From: Chloroflexota bacterium | Lineage (GTDB): Bacteria > Chloroflexota > Dehalococcoidia > Lucifugimonadales > GCA-2722455 | DNA: 64,000 nt | Assembly: GCA_002722455.1 (NCBI GenBank) | Contig: PBMB01000003.1 | Location: forward strand, 1-64,000 | Direction: 5' to 3' | Part shown: positions 1 to 9,211 of the stretch, one piece after another | How positions within the stretch are numbered: the stretch's first letter is position 1 | Layout: each line of letters begins with the position of its first letter | The notes under the pieces: generated by a model | The model's input: the letters and a program-made list of their open reading frames with translations, nothing else | Database searches by the model: none | What the model was told of the DNA's origin: nothing | Made by a program: the position numbers and the translations under genes

Positions 1-6
1 AAATTT

Positions 7-20
7 ACATAAATTTATGT
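7..20. repeat. 14-bp perfect palindrome upstream of nuoA
   Basis: ACATAAATTTATGT is its own reverse complement. It lies about 27 bp upstream of a TATAAT hexamer that could be the nuoA promoter -10 box. It could be a regulator site or simply an A+T-rich chance palindrome. No family of regulator can be named from it. Confidence 0.3.
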
Positions 21-46
21 CAAAAGTATTTATTTTCAAATATTTA

Positions 47-52
47 TATAAT
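47..52 (+). promoter_or_regulatory. Candidate -10 box for the nuo operon
   Basis: TATAAT matches the sigma-70 -10 consensus exactly and lies 78 nt upstream of the proposed nuoA start. No convincing -35 box is visible at 16-18 bp spacing, and A+T-rich DNA produces such hexamers by chance, so this is only a candidate. Confidence 0.25.
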
Positions 53-129
53 ATGATCTATTTAATGTTTAATTATTGCATACATTCATTAATATTTGCT
101 ATCCTCGTAATTCAGGAGGCTTAAGCGGA

Positions 130-522
130 GTGGACGACTATTTTCGTCAATATGGCTTAATTGGTATTCTTGTAATTGTATCCCTTGTAATACCTATATC
201 TATGCTAATGGGCTCTAGATTATTATCATGGATAGGTATACGTCCTGCATTGCCTGATTCTGTGAAACAAAGTATCTATGAATGTGGATTTGACTCTGAA
301 AAATTTGAATGGAATCAATACAATTTTCGTTTCTATACTTTTGCTCTTTTATTTGTAGTATTTGATCTCGAAGTTGTCTTTCTATTTCCCTGGGCAGTTG
401 CCTTTGGAGTATTATCTCTAGAATTTGGATTATTTATATTAATTGAAATGATTGTCTTTATAGTTATATTAATGGTTGGGTGGATATATGCCTGGCGTAA
501 CAATGACCTCAAATGGGAATAA
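130..522 (+). CDS. nuoA: NADH-quinone oxidoreductase subunit A (NuoA)
   Basis: Small membrane subunit of respiratory complex I, at the junction between the quinone-binding arm and the membrane arm. The product is about 130 aa with three predicted transmembrane helices and the family's conserved loop YECGFDSEK around residues 50-58. An upstream in-frame TTG at 76 would give 148 aa. I chose GTG at 130 because AGGAGG (114-119) lies 10 nt before it and because NuoA proteins are normally 115-135 aa. It is the first gene of the nuoA-N operon, with nuoB 24 nt downstream. Confidence 0.93.
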   Translation: MDDYFRQYGLIGILVIVSLVIPISMLMGSRLLSWIGIRPALPDSVKQSIYECGFDSEKFEWNQYNFRFYTFALLFVVFDLEVVFLFPWAVAFGVLSLEFGLFILIEMIVFIVILMVGWIYAWRNNDLKWE

Positions 523-546
523 GAAAATTTAAGGAATAAACAAATT

Positions 547-1134
547 ATGGAAAAAAACACTCTACATTCACAAACTCTCCACTTAGATCAAAAAGAAGGA
601 GCCTATGTAAACGAGCTCAAATCATCTCGTACTCTGCCAATAAATGCTCCTTTTCTAGAAGTTCCTGAAGGATTAGACGGAAATGTAGTTGTTTCTTCAA
701 TTAATACCATTATTGATTGGGCACGTAAGGCTTCGTTATGGCCTTTATCTTTTGGCCTTGCCTGTTGTGCATTTGAAATGATGGCTAGCGCAATGGGCCG
801 TTTCGATCTTGCACGTTTTGGAGGAGAAGTTTTTCGAGCATCTCCTCGACAAGCAGATTTAATGATTGTAGCAGGAACTGTTACTTGGAAAATGGCACCA
901 GCTATAGAAAAGATATATAAACAAATGCCAGAACCAAAGTGGGTAATATCTATGGGGGTATGTGCTACAAGTGGTGGACCATATTATGAATCATATAGCG
1001 TTGTACCTGGTATAGATAAAATAATTCCGGTGGACGTATATGTTCCCGGATGTCCTCCTCGTCCAGACGCGCTCTTATATGGCATAATGCAATTACATGA
1101 AAAAATAATGAAATATTCACCAAGGCCTCTATAA
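547..1134 (+). CDS. nuoB: NADH-quinone oxidoreductase subunit B (NuoB)
   Basis: Peripheral-arm subunit that holds the terminal 4Fe-4S cluster N2, which passes electrons to quinone. The four expected ligand cysteines are present: the Cys73-Cys74 pair in ACCAFEMM, Cys139 in GVCATSGG, and Cys169 in [10 protein letters not shown]. The product is 195 aa, a normal length, with a poorly conserved N-terminal extension of about 45 residues. It lies between nuoA and nuoC in the same operon. The intact cluster ligands indicate a working electron-transfer subunit. Confidence 0.95.
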   Translation: MEKNTLHSQTLHLDQKEGAYVNELKSSRTLPINAPFLEVPEGLDGNVVVSSINTIIDWARKASLWPLSFGLACCAFEMMASAMGRFDLARFGGEVFRASPRQADLMIVAGTVTWKMAPAIEKIYKQMPEPKWVISMGVCATSGGPYYESYSVVPGIDKIIPVDVYVPGCPPRPDALLYGIMQLHEKIMKYSPRPL

Positions 1135-1146
1135 AATTAATAACCT

Positions 1147-1590
1147 ATGACTATAAATTTATCTACAACTACATTAATTGACAAAATAGCGCAAGATCTA
1201 GGATTTACCGAGATTAGCAATCTTACCGATTCAATTTTAATTAAAAATAAAGAGTTAATTTCTATAGCAACATTTCTGAAAAATACTCCTAAGTTCGATT
1301 TTCAAATGTTAGTATCAATTACTGCAGTCGACTATATTGAATATTTTGAGATTGTCTATCACCTCCTATCTATCCAACATAACCAAAGAGCTATACTCAA
1401 ACTACGTTGTTACGACAGAGAGTCCCCATCAGTCCCATCTGTTGTCACAATTTGGCCCGGTGCAGAATTACAAGAACGTGAAATTTGGGATTTAATGGGA
1501 ATTCAATTTACTCAACACCCTAATATGAAACGCATTTTATTGTGGGAAGACTTTAAAGGACATCCACTAAGGAAAGATTATTTAAGATAA
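1147..1590 (+). CDS. nuoC: NADH-quinone oxidoreductase subunit C (NuoC)
   Basis: The 30-kDa subunit of the complex I hydrophilic arm, which packs against NuoD. The C-terminal half carries the family signature: EREIWDLMGI near residues 110-119, followed by HPNMKRILLWEDF and the terminal GHPLRKDY. At 147 aa it is a compact form of the family, and it is separate from NuoD, unlike the fused NuoCD of E. coli. nuoD begins 3 nt after its stop codon, so the two are probably translationally linked. Confidence 0.93.
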   Translation: MTINLSTTTLIDKIAQDLGFTEISNLTDSILIKNKELISIATFLKNTPKFDFQMLVSITAVDYIEYFEIVYHLLSIQHNQRAILKLRCYDRESPSVPSVVTIWPGAELQEREIWDLMGIQFTQHPNMKRILLWEDFKGHPLRKDYLR

Positions 1591-1593
1591 ATT

Positions 1594-2703
1594 ATGCCTA
1601 TTAAAACTGAACCAACTATAATTAATCTTGGCCCCCAACATCCTAGTACACATGGTGTATTCCGTCTTAGAGTTTCATTTGATGGAGAAAAAGTTATTAA
1701 CGTAGAGCCTGTCTTTGGATACTTACATAGAGGAACTGAAAAATTAGCTGAAGAAAGAACCTTTACGCAGATTGTTACACTAACAGACCGCCTAGATTAT
1801 GAATCTAGTATGACAAATAATTTAGCATATGTTGAAGCTGTAGAACTCCTAGCCAACGTTTCTGTACCAGAAAGAGCACAATATCTGCGAGTTCTTGTAT
1901 CTGAGCTTCAACGCATAGCTAGTCACCTCATATTTACAGGATTTTTCCTTCAAGAATTAGGTGTTTTTGGAACATTGTTAATGTACTGTTTCAGAGAACG
2001 AGAAAATGTCTTGGATTTATTTGAGATGTTATGTGGGGCTCGTATTACAGTCAGCTATATGCGACCAGGTGGAGTAACTCAAGATGCCCCTCCTGAATTT
2101 TGGAAAAATCTTGACGATTTATTAAATAAATTACCACAACTTTTAGATGATCTAGAAAATTTAATCACTGATAATGAGATTGTGCTTGCTAGAACAAAAA
2201 ATATAGGTATTTTGTCTCCTCAAAAAGCTATTGATTCATCAGTTACGGGTCCGATACTTAGAGCGTCTGGTATTGAATGGGATATTAGAAAAGCAAACCC
2301 ATACGAAGCATATGACAAAATGGATTTTAATATTCCTACTGGTTCAAATGGAGATTGTTTTGATCGTTATTTAGTCAGGATTAAAGAAATCAGAGAAAGT
2401 ATTAATATTATAAAACAGTGTATCAAATCTATACCCAAAAAAGGACCTATTAAAAATTCTGAAGTACCATTTTTCCTACGTCCTGAATCTGGCGAAGTAT
2501 ACTCGTCAATAGAATCTCCTCGAGGAGAACTAGGATTCTATTTAGTTAGTGATGGTGGTATTGCACCATATCGATGCAAAATTAGATCTCCGTCGTTCAT
2601 AAACCTTACGGTACTCAAGCCTCTCTTAATTGGGTGGAAAATGTCAGATCTAGTTGTAATATTTGGAAGTTTAGCTGTGAATATGGGTGAGGTTGATAGA
2701 TAA
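1594..2703 (+). CDS. nuoD: NADH-quinone oxidoreductase subunit D (NuoD)
   Basis: The 49-kDa subunit, related to the large subunit of NiFe hydrogenases, which forms the quinone-reduction pocket together with NuoB. The quinone-site loop NLGPQHPSTHGV is at residues 11-22, with the expected histidine at 16. The matching tyrosine is Tyr69 in DRLDYESSM. The protein ends with the family-typical GEVDR. Its 369 aa is at the short end for the family but no domain is missing. It lies between nuoC and nuoH. Confidence 0.95.
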   Translation: MPIKTEPTIINLGPQHPSTHGVFRLRVSFDGEKVINVEPVFGYLHRGTEKLAEERTFTQIVTLTDRLDYESSMTNNLAYVEAVELLANVSVPERAQYLRVLVSELQRIASHLIFTGFFLQELGVFGTLLMYCFRERENVLDLFEMLCGARITVSYMRPGGVTQDAPPEFWKNLDDLLNKLPQLLDDLENLITDNEIVLARTKNIGILSPQKAIDSSVTGPILRASGIEWDIRKANPYEAYDKMDFNIPTGSNGDCFDRYLVRIKEIRESINIIKQCIKSIPKKGPIKNSEVPFFLRPESGEVYSSIESPRGELGFYLVSDGGIAPYRCKIRSPSFINLTVLKPLLIGWKMSDLVVIFGSLAVNMGEVDR

Positions 2704-2709
2704 TTTACA

Positions 2710-3909
2710 ATGACACAAGATTACATCTTTGGGTTCAACACGCTATATAACTTTTTTTTCGAAATAATTACAAATACTATCAATTCAACTATAGTCTCTT
2801 GGATTTTACCTAACTTTAGCTTCAATCCAGGCTGGATTGCATATATATTATCTGCGTTAACTATAAGTTTTCTTATTTTTAATGCTGCTCTAATGGGTGC
2901 GGCAGTCTACACATGGTTTGAACGAAGAATAATGGCTAAATTCCAAGGTAGATACGGTCCAAATCGTTGGGGGCCTTTTGGTTTATTGCAACCTATAGCT
3001 GACGGCATAAAATCGATTACTAAAGAAGATATTATCCCTACTGGTGCAGATAGGGTCGTCTTCACTATAGCTCCAATTGTGATGATGATTCCAGGATTAT
3101 TAGTATTCGCTTTTATTCCAGGACATATTAATAGTATGCTTGGCAAAATCAATGTAGGTATTGCATTTGTATTTGGCGTAACTGGAATGAATACTATTGC
3201 AGTTATCATGGCTGGATGGGCTAGCCGGAATAAATATGCAATGTTTGGTGCAATGCGCTCAGCTGCAATGCTAATCACTTATGAAGTTCCAATGGCTCTA
3301 GCTATTGCTGGAGTAATATTATTATCTGGATCAATGTCTTTTAATGGAATTATTGAGGCTCAGAAAATTCCATTTATAGTTACTCAACCTATTGCTTTTT
3401 TGGTTTATATGATATGCGCAACTGCAGAAATGAGTAGAGCTCCTTTTGATATGATTGAAGCTGAATCTGAACTAGGCGGTGGCTATCATACTGAATATAG
3501 TGGGATGAAATTTGCTATCCTCCAAATATCAGAATTTATGGCACCTATAGTTCAGTCCGCACTTTGTGTAGTACTATTTCTAGGAGGATTTAATGGACCA
3601 GATTTCATACCAGGAATATTATGGATATCTTTAAAAATAGTATTAGTCTTATTTATACTACTCTGGACAAGATCTACGTGGCCAAGATTAAGAGTTGACC
3701 AAATTATGGAATTAGCATGGAAATATTTATTACCATTAGCATTACTAAATATTTTGCTTATAGCTACTGAAATGACTATATTTGATATCACTCAATCGAC
3801 ATCTTTATGGATTATGGGAATTATTAATTGGGCAACCATATTATTTATATTAGCCTTCTTAAGTTTGTTCAAAAACTTTAATAAAAAAACAGTGCAACAA
3901 AAATATTAA
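2710..3909 (+). CDS. nuoH: NADH-quinone oxidoreductase subunit H (NuoH)
   Basis: Membrane subunit at the mouth of the quinone tunnel, which couples quinone reduction to proton pumping. Family blocks are visible: ERRIMAKFQGRYGPNRWGP at residues 71-89, and the acidic loop EMSRAPFDMIEAESELGGG near residues 238-258 that belongs to the coupling channel. About eight to nine hydrophobic helices can be counted in 399 aa. The N-terminus is somewhat longer than in E. coli NuoH. It follows nuoD by 6 nt and precedes nuoI by 52 nt. Confidence 0.95.
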   Translation: MTQDYIFGFNTLYNFFFEIITNTINSTIVSWILPNFSFNPGWIAYILSALTISFLIFNAALMGAAVYTWFERRIMAKFQGRYGPNRWGPFGLLQPIADGIKSITKEDIIPTGADRVVFTIAPIVMMIPGLLVFAFIPGHINSMLGKINVGIAFVFGVTGMNTIAVIMAGWASRNKYAMFGAMRSAAMLITYEVPMALAIAGVILLSGSMSFNGIIEAQKIPFIVTQPIAFLVYMICATAEMSRAPFDMIEAESELGGGYHTEYSGMKFAILQISEFMAPIVQSALCVVLFLGGFNGPDFIPGILWISLKIVLVLFILLWTRSTWPRLRVDQIMELAWKYLLPLALLNILLIATEMTIFDITQSTSLWIMGIINWATILFILAFLSLFKNFNKKTVQQKY

Positions 3910-3961
3910 AATGAGTAAGAAATTAATAAATTATAATATAATTACTAAGAGGATTTTTTAA

Positions 3962-4633
3962 ATGTTTGGATTTGGACTTCTAAAAGCTTTATGGGTCACA
4001 ATAAAAAACTTCATATTACCAAGCAGATTTAATGCATATCAATATCCAGATAGAAAATTAGACCCTGTATCACTAGCACAAAAAGAACAAAAAAACTTTT
4101 TCTTATTCATATTACAATCTCCAATAAAAGTTTTAAAATCATTAATGGGATTAATTAGTAATAAAGAATATGTCCCCCGGAATCCGAGGTTTCGTGGGCA
4201 AGATTTTAAATGGTATATTGAAAGATGTACTGGATGTGCAAGTTGTGCTAAATATTGTCCACTAGGTATTATCGAAATTCAAACATCTTCAAGTCATGAC
4301 AGAGTGACAGAAGGAGAAAAATACAATATCGATGTTTTTGATATTGATATAGGTAGATGTATGTTTTGTGGATTATGTGTCGAAGCATGTCCATATGATG
4401 CCCTTCATATGGGCAGCGGATTCGAAGAGGCAACATACAGCAGAAATAATTTAATTATTAATGTTGAAACCCTTAAATCTGCACCTAAAAAACCCAGTAC
4501 ATGGTTTAGACCCCAACTTGAGGCTCAGGGTTACAATCCCCAAAAAGACAAAGAGGTTCCTTGGAATGAAGTTGGTAGACACGTCACACTCAATAAAACA
4601 GAACAAGGAAACAGGTGGATACGTAAATCATGA
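3962..4633 (+). CDS. nuoI: NADH-quinone oxidoreductase subunit I (NuoI)
   Basis: Ferredoxin-like subunit carrying two 4Fe-4S clusters (N6a and N6b) that relay electrons to NuoB. Both CxxCxxCxxxCP motifs are intact, with Cys89, 92, 95 and 99 and Cys133, 136, 139 and 143. The product is 223 aa, with an N-terminal amphipathic stretch and a poorly conserved C-terminal tail of about 60 residues. AGAGGA at 3948-3953 is a fair ribosome binding site. Because no nuoE, nuoF or nuoG is present here, this subunit is the most likely entry point for electrons. Confidence 0.95.
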   Translation: MFGFGLLKALWVTIKNFILPSRFNAYQYPDRKLDPVSLAQKEQKNFFLFILQSPIKVLKSLMGLISNKEYVPRNPRFRGQDFKWYIERCTGCASCAKYCPLGIIEIQTSSSHDRVTEGEKYNIDVFDIDIGRCMFCGLCVEACPYDALHMGSGFEEATYSRNNLIINVETLKSAPKKPSTWFRPQLEAQGYNPQKDKEVPWNEVGRHVTLNKTEQGNRWIRKS

Positions 4634-5157
4634 TTTTGGGAACAACAATGGACTCTAATCCAGTAATAAATATTGTCTTCTTCATGTTATCTTTGATGAC
4701 AATTATTGTTGCTTTTGGTGTAATTAGGTCAACAAATATTTTTCGAGCCGCATTGTTCTTAATGTGTTCTTTCATTACAATAGCCGGCTTACTGATACTC
4801 CTAAATGCAGAATTTTTGGCTGCCATACAAATCATACTAAATATAGGTGCTGTATCAGTTTTAATATTGTTTTCAATTTTATTATCAAAAAATGTGGAAA
4901 AGGGAAATCCTTCAAATCAGTTCAAGTACCAATTTTTATCTCTAGTAGTAATCATTCCTATAATTTTAATTGCATGTATTTCTTTTATACACACTTGGAT
5001 ACCTGACACTACTAATTCAACAACTACCATTTATCCAAGTTCAATAGTAGAAATGGCTAGAACAATGCTCCAACGCTATGTTTTACCATTTGAAATCGCA
5101 TCAATTTTGCTCTTGTCTGCAATGATTGGAGCTTTATCCTTAATAAGAAAAAGGTGA
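4630..5157 (+). CDS. nuoJ: NADH-quinone oxidoreductase subunit J (NuoJ)
   Basis: Membrane subunit of complex I with five predicted transmembrane helices in 175 aa. Family features include FRAALFLMCSFITIAGLLILL and NAEFLAAIQIILNIGAVSVL, the latter being the helix whose pi-bulge is part of the coupling path. The first ATG overlaps the nuoI stop codon as ATGA (4630-4633), which suggests coupled translation. A second in-frame ATG at 4648 is an alternative start. nuoK follows after 9 nt. Confidence 0.92.
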   Translation: MILGTTMDSNPVINIVFFMLSLMTIIVAFGVIRSTNIFRAALFLMCSFITIAGLLILLNAEFLAAIQIILNIGAVSVLILFSILLSKNVEKGNPSNQFKYQFLSLVVIIPIILIACISFIHTWIPDTTNSTTTIYPSSIVEMARTMLQRYVLPFEIASILLLSAMIGALSLIRKR

Positions 5158-5166
5158 AATATATTT

Positions 5167-5499
5167 ATGTCACTTAACTCAGTACTTTTACTTGGAGCAA
5201 TATTATTCGCCATTGGCTTGTATGGTGTAATGGTTAAACGTAATGTAATTACTATTTTGATGTGCTTAGAATTGATGTTTAGCGGTGTCATACTTAGTGC
5301 TGTAGCATTTTCTCGATATATTCCTATAGAGCTTTCTTCAGAAAGTAATACCTCTTTTATTTTAGATGGTCAAATATTTGCACTTTTTATCATGGCCGTA
5401 GTTGCCGCAGAAACGACAGTAGGCGTAGCTCTAATTATTTGTGTTTATCGTGAATCAAAAACCCTCTTTTCAAGTGACATCTCTAATTTACAAAACTAA
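5167..5499 (+). CDS. nuoK: NADH-quinone oxidoreductase subunit K (NuoK)
   Basis: Small antiporter-like membrane subunit of complex I with three transmembrane helices in 110 aa. The conserved intramembrane glutamates are visible: one in ILMCLELMFSGV and one in AVVAAETTVGVALI. Both belong to the hydrophilic axis through which protons move. It lies 9 nt after nuoJ in the same operon and is followed by an unusual small gene before nuoL. Confidence 0.94.
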   Translation: MSLNSVLLLGAILFAIGLYGVMVKRNVITILMCLELMFSGVILSAVAFSRYIPIELSSESNTSFILDGQIFALFIMAVVAAETTVGVALIICVYRESKTLFSSDISNLQN

Positions 5500-5537
5500 A
5501 AATCATACTATGAGAAAATTAAATAAAGGTACCTGTT

Positions 5538-5732
5538 ATGTGGACTGAATATAAGAAAGTTTCAACTTTAATTACAGCTGAAATGTGGAAAGATATGCTT
5601 GAAAGTGAAGGATTACCCACAAAGATTATACCCGAAACCAATATATTAGATTGGAGCGAACAAACTACTTTTACAGTAATGGTTCCTAAAGGAAGAGAAC
5701 ATGTTGCTAATGAAATTATCAGGAAACTATAA
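5538..5732 (+). CDS. Small DUF2007-like protein inside the nuo operon
   Basis: A 64-aa soluble protein without membrane segment, signal peptide or cysteines. The pattern (an initial beta strand, the helix AEMWKDMLESEGLPTKI, a strand FTVMVPK, then a helix REHVANEIIRKL) resembles DUF2007, the 'putative prokaryotic signal transducing protein' family, whose members pair a short ferredoxin-like half-domain with a helix reading 'aE..k.lLe.eGIp'. AAAGG at 5525-5529 lies 8 nt before the ATG, so it is likely translated. It lies between nuoK and nuoL, where no standard complex I subunit belongs. Its role is unknown; an assembly or regulatory role is only a guess. Confidence 0.6.
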   Translation: MWTEYKKVSTLITAEMWKDMLESEGLPTKIIPETNILDWSEQTTFTVMVPKGREHVANEIIRKL

Positions 5733-5770
5733 AGAATGATACTTAAAACCATAAAGTACAGAGTACAATT

Positions 5771-7696
5771 ATGAATACTGAACTAATAATTTGGTCGATA
5801 TTCGGACTACCTTTAGCATCTTTTATAATTATTTCTTTAGGAATACGTGGCTTCGTTCCCAACCGACCTCTTTTAGCCCCAATCTGTTCTATAGGGACAT
5901 CTGTACTCAGTTTTATTTTGTCTCTATATATTCTTGTCCAATATTCATCAATTGACACTAATATAAGCTCACACTCCATAATAAATATGTCTGGACTTAC
6001 ATTATCTTTTGGTATCCTTTTAAATCCCCTTACAGTCGTAATGTTAGTTGTTGTAACTGTTGTTAGTATTTTAGTGCAATTTTATTCTGTTGGTTACATG
6101 CGTAAGGACCCAAGCTTTATCAGGTATTTTGCATATCTTTCTTTATTCACTGCCTGTATGTTAGGTATAGTCATATCAAGTAACTTAATTCAATTATTTA
6201 TATTTTGGGAATTGGTTGGATTATGCTCATACCTATTAATTGGTTTCTGGCATTATAAACCATCAGCATCCTATGCCGCTAAAAAAGCATTTATTGTAAC
6301 AAGAATAGGGGATATAGGATTTTTGATCGCCATATTAGTCGTTGTTTCTGTTCAAACTAACCTAGAAAATTCCAATAACATTTTAGACTTACCTAACTTA
6401 ATTACAGCGATTTCTAATGGTGTTTTCTCCTCAAATCAAATTACAATAATTTCTTTAGGATTACTAGCTGGGGCAATTGGTAAATCTGCACAATTCCCTC
6501 TACATGTATGGCTTCCTGATGCTATGGAAGGTCCTACCCCTGTTAGTGCATTAATCCATGCAGCAACTATGGTCGCAGCTGGTGTTTTTCTTATTGCCAG
6601 ATTTTTCCCTGGCATACACTCTTCAATTCCAGACATTATGTTTCTCATAGCCTGTATAGGTTCATTTACTGCACTAATTTCTGCCTTAATGGCACTAGTG
6701 ATGAATGATATAAAACGAATCTTGGCATATTCAACTATAAGTCAACTAGGATTTATGTTCGCAGCGGTTGGATTTGGAGCATGGGGTGCTGCCATTTTCC
6801 ATCTAGTCACACATGCATTTTTTAAAGCACTGCTATTCCTTCTCTCTGGAAATATCAGTCATGGTATTCCAACCCATTCTTTTGATTTACGTAATATGGG
6901 ACAACTGCGTACAAAAATGCCATTTACATTTATAGCAATGTTATGTGGAGCATGTAGCCTTGCCGGGATTTTCCCTTTTTCAGGATTTTGGAGTAAAGAT
7001 GAAATTCTTGCTGAAGCATTATCAAATCAGCAATACTTAATATTTGGAGTACTACTAATCACAACATTTATTACTTCAATATATATTTTTAGAATAATTC
7101 ATTTGGCCTTTCTAAACCCTAAGAAGCAAATGAAAGGACAACAAGTACCAGAAAAGGCTCACGAAGCTAATTGGATTATGAACATTCCTATTCTGTTACT
7201 ATCTATTGCTGCTATCGGAATCGGCGTAATTATTAATTCACCTATTGATCTTGGATTAATAAATGCACATATGTTTTCATCATTTATTGGTGCCCATGTA
7301 CATGATCTCAATATTCAACTAATGATCATATCTACAATTATTGGTATTTCAGGATTTATTATCACTTTCTGGTATTATAACTATCCTATTTCAATACCAT
7401 CTGTATTAAAAAATTACTTACTAAAAATTAATAATGTAATTACCAACAAGTATTATATTGACATAATATATGAAAAGTATTTTATGATGAAATTCATTTA
7501 TTCATTTTTAGCAAACTTTTTACATAAAATTGATGAAAAGTTAATTGATAATACTGTTAACCAGATCGGAGCAACTGTTAAAAACTCCAGTCATATAATT
7601 AAGCAAATTCAAAATGGACAGATGCAAGTATATGCTGGATTTACTTCAATAGGTGTTCTTATATTTTTTGTAATGTTTATTATTTTTATAAGGTAA
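5771..7696 (+). CDS. nuoL: NADH-quinone oxidoreductase subunit L (NuoL)
   Basis: Largest antiporter-like, proton-pumping subunit of complex I. The pump residues expected of the Mrp-like fold are present: Glu147 in FIFWELVGLC, Lys238 in GAIGKSAQFPLHVW, and the histidine-containing helix ALIHAATMVAAG. The C-terminal 150 residues hold extra helices and the long lateral helix region that braces the membrane arm. At 641 aa it is full length. It follows the DUF2007-like gene by 38 nt and precedes nuoM by 19 nt. Confidence 0.95.
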   Translation: MNTELIIWSIFGLPLASFIIISLGIRGFVPNRPLLAPICSIGTSVLSFILSLYILVQYSSIDTNISSHSIINMSGLTLSFGILLNPLTVVMLVVVTVVSILVQFYSVGYMRKDPSFIRYFAYLSLFTACMLGIVISSNLIQLFIFWELVGLCSYLLIGFWHYKPSASYAAKKAFIVTRIGDIGFLIAILVVVSVQTNLENSNNILDLPNLITAISNGVFSSNQITIISLGLLAGAIGKSAQFPLHVWLPDAMEGPTPVSALIHAATMVAAGVFLIARFFPGIHSSIPDIMFLIACIGSFTALISALMALVMNDIKRILAYSTISQLGFMFAAVGFGAWGAAIFHLVTHAFFKALLFLLSGNISHGIPTHSFDLRNMGQLRTKMPFTFIAMLCGACSLAGIFPFSGFWSKDEILAEALSNQQYLIFGVLLITTFITSIYIFRIIHLAFLNPKKQMKGQQVPEKAHEANWIMNIPILLLSIAAIGIGVIINSPIDLGLINAHMFSSFIGAHVHDLNIQLMIISTIIGISGFIITFWYYNYPISIPSVLKNYLLKINNVITNKYYIDIIYEKYFMMKFIYSFLANFLHKIDEKLIDNTVNQIGATVKNSSHIIKQIQNGQMQVYAGFTSIGVLIFFVMFIIFIR

Positions 7697-7715
7697 CTAG
7701 AAAGATATACTCTCT

Positions 7716-9176
7716 ATGGGAATTTTAACTTTACTAATACTAACACCTCTCATTGGTGCCCTCTTAGCAATCCTGCCATTTACAAAAAATAACTATGCAA
7801 AATACATTGCAGTTATTACATCAATCATCGTTTGTATATTAACATTTTTGGTTTTTGTTAGCTTTGATTCATCAGATAAAACCCAGCAATTCCAGCTTCA
7901 AGAGAACATAATAAATGCTTTTTCCGTTGCTCCTTTAAACCTCAATTATCATCTAGGAGTTGATGGAATAAGCTGTATTATGATTTTACTAACAGGTATT
8001 TTAGGAATACCTTCAGTTCTTGTTTCATGGAATATAACTAATAAACCAAAACAATATTTCTTTTGGTTACTTATACTTCAATCATCCCTTTTTGGTGTGT
8101 TCTCTTCACTTAATATGCTCTTATTCTTTATTTTTTGGGAAATTGAATTAATTCCAATGTTCTTCCTAATATCAATGTGGGGATCTGGACTTAGACGTCA
8201 TTATTCAGCTATGAAATTTTTAATCTTCACTTTTGGCGGTAGTGCATTTATCTTAATTGGATTACTTGTACTTGCATTTTCTGGACATTCTCTAGATATG
8301 AGTGAACCGATCTATAAAACAACTCAGACACTCATACCTTTATCAGCATTATGTCTGATTTTCTTCCTAGGTTTTGCAGTGAAGTTACCAGTTTGGCCTC
8401 TCCATACATGGCTTCCCGATGCACATTCAGATGCACCTACTGCAGGCAGTATGATGTTAGCTGGAATTCTTTTAAAATTAGGGGGGTATGGTTTATTAAG
8501 AATTTGTATCGGTCTCTTCCCAGATACTATTGATACATGGGCATTGCTATTCTTTATATTAGGCCTAATTAACTTACTGTACGGAGCATTTGTAACAATG
8601 AGGCAGACTGACCTCAAAAGATTAATTGCATATAGCAGTATAAGTCATATGGGTTATGTTTTAATAGGATTTTCTTCTATTGCCACAAATTCATCTATAG
8701 GTGCAACTGGTGCAACTTTACAAATGTTCACTCACGGAACTATAACAGGTCTTTTATTTCTATTAGTCGGATTAGTTTATGAAAAAGCTAAAACACGTTC
8801 AATTTCTGAACTCGGGGGATTAGTTAAACGTATGCCACGTATAACTTCATTATTTATGCTGGCTGGGCTAGCATCTCTAGGATTACCGGGTACAAGCGGC
8901 TTTGTATCAGAATTACTAGTATTCATTGGTGCATTTAATTATATGAAAATAGGAACAATTATAGCCACTATTGCCATCATCCTTACTACAGGTTACATGT
9001 TATGGATGATTCATAAAACTATGTTTGGGCCTCCTATGGAACGCTTCGATAAAATAAATGATGCTACTGACAGAGAACTAATAGCTGCATCCATACTAGG
9101 AATTCCTATATTAGTTATAGGAATTTACCCACAAATAATTATTGAATACCTTGATCTAAGCTTGGCTTTATTTTAA
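7716..9176 (+). CDS. nuoM: NADH-quinone oxidoreductase subunit M (NuoM)
   Basis: Second antiporter-like proton-pumping subunit. Glu142 lies in FIFWEIELIPMFF, and Lys223 lies in AVKLPVWPLHTWLPDAHSDA, both hallmarks of the NuoM group. About 14 transmembrane helices fit in 486 aa, a normal length. It sits between nuoL and nuoN with short gaps. Nothing in the sequence suggests loss of pumping function. Confidence 0.95.
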   Translation: MGILTLLILTPLIGALLAILPFTKNNYAKYIAVITSIIVCILTFLVFVSFDSSDKTQQFQLQENIINAFSVAPLNLNYHLGVDGISCIMILLTGILGIPSVLVSWNITNKPKQYFFWLLILQSSLFGVFSSLNMLLFFIFWEIELIPMFFLISMWGSGLRRHYSAMKFLIFTFGGSAFILIGLLVLAFSGHSLDMSEPIYKTTQTLIPLSALCLIFFLGFAVKLPVWPLHTWLPDAHSDAPTAGSMMLAGILLKLGGYGLLRICIGLFPDTIDTWALLFFILGLINLLYGAFVTMRQTDLKRLIAYSSISHMGYVLIGFSSIATNSSIGATGATLQMFTHGTITGLLFLLVGLVYEKAKTRSISELGGLVKRMPRITSLFMLAGLASLGLPGTSGFVSELLVFIGAFNYMKIGTIIATIAIILTTGYMLWMIHKTMFGPPMERFDKINDATDRELIAASILGIPILVIGIYPQIIIEYLDLSLALF

Positions 9177-9211
9177 TTTTTTTGAATCAAAAGGAAATAA
9201 CAATAACATAA

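Noticed and set aside
4461-4658. 65-codon + frame overlapping nuoI and nuoJ
   Set aside because: It lies almost wholly inside conserved nuoI in another frame and shows no family features.
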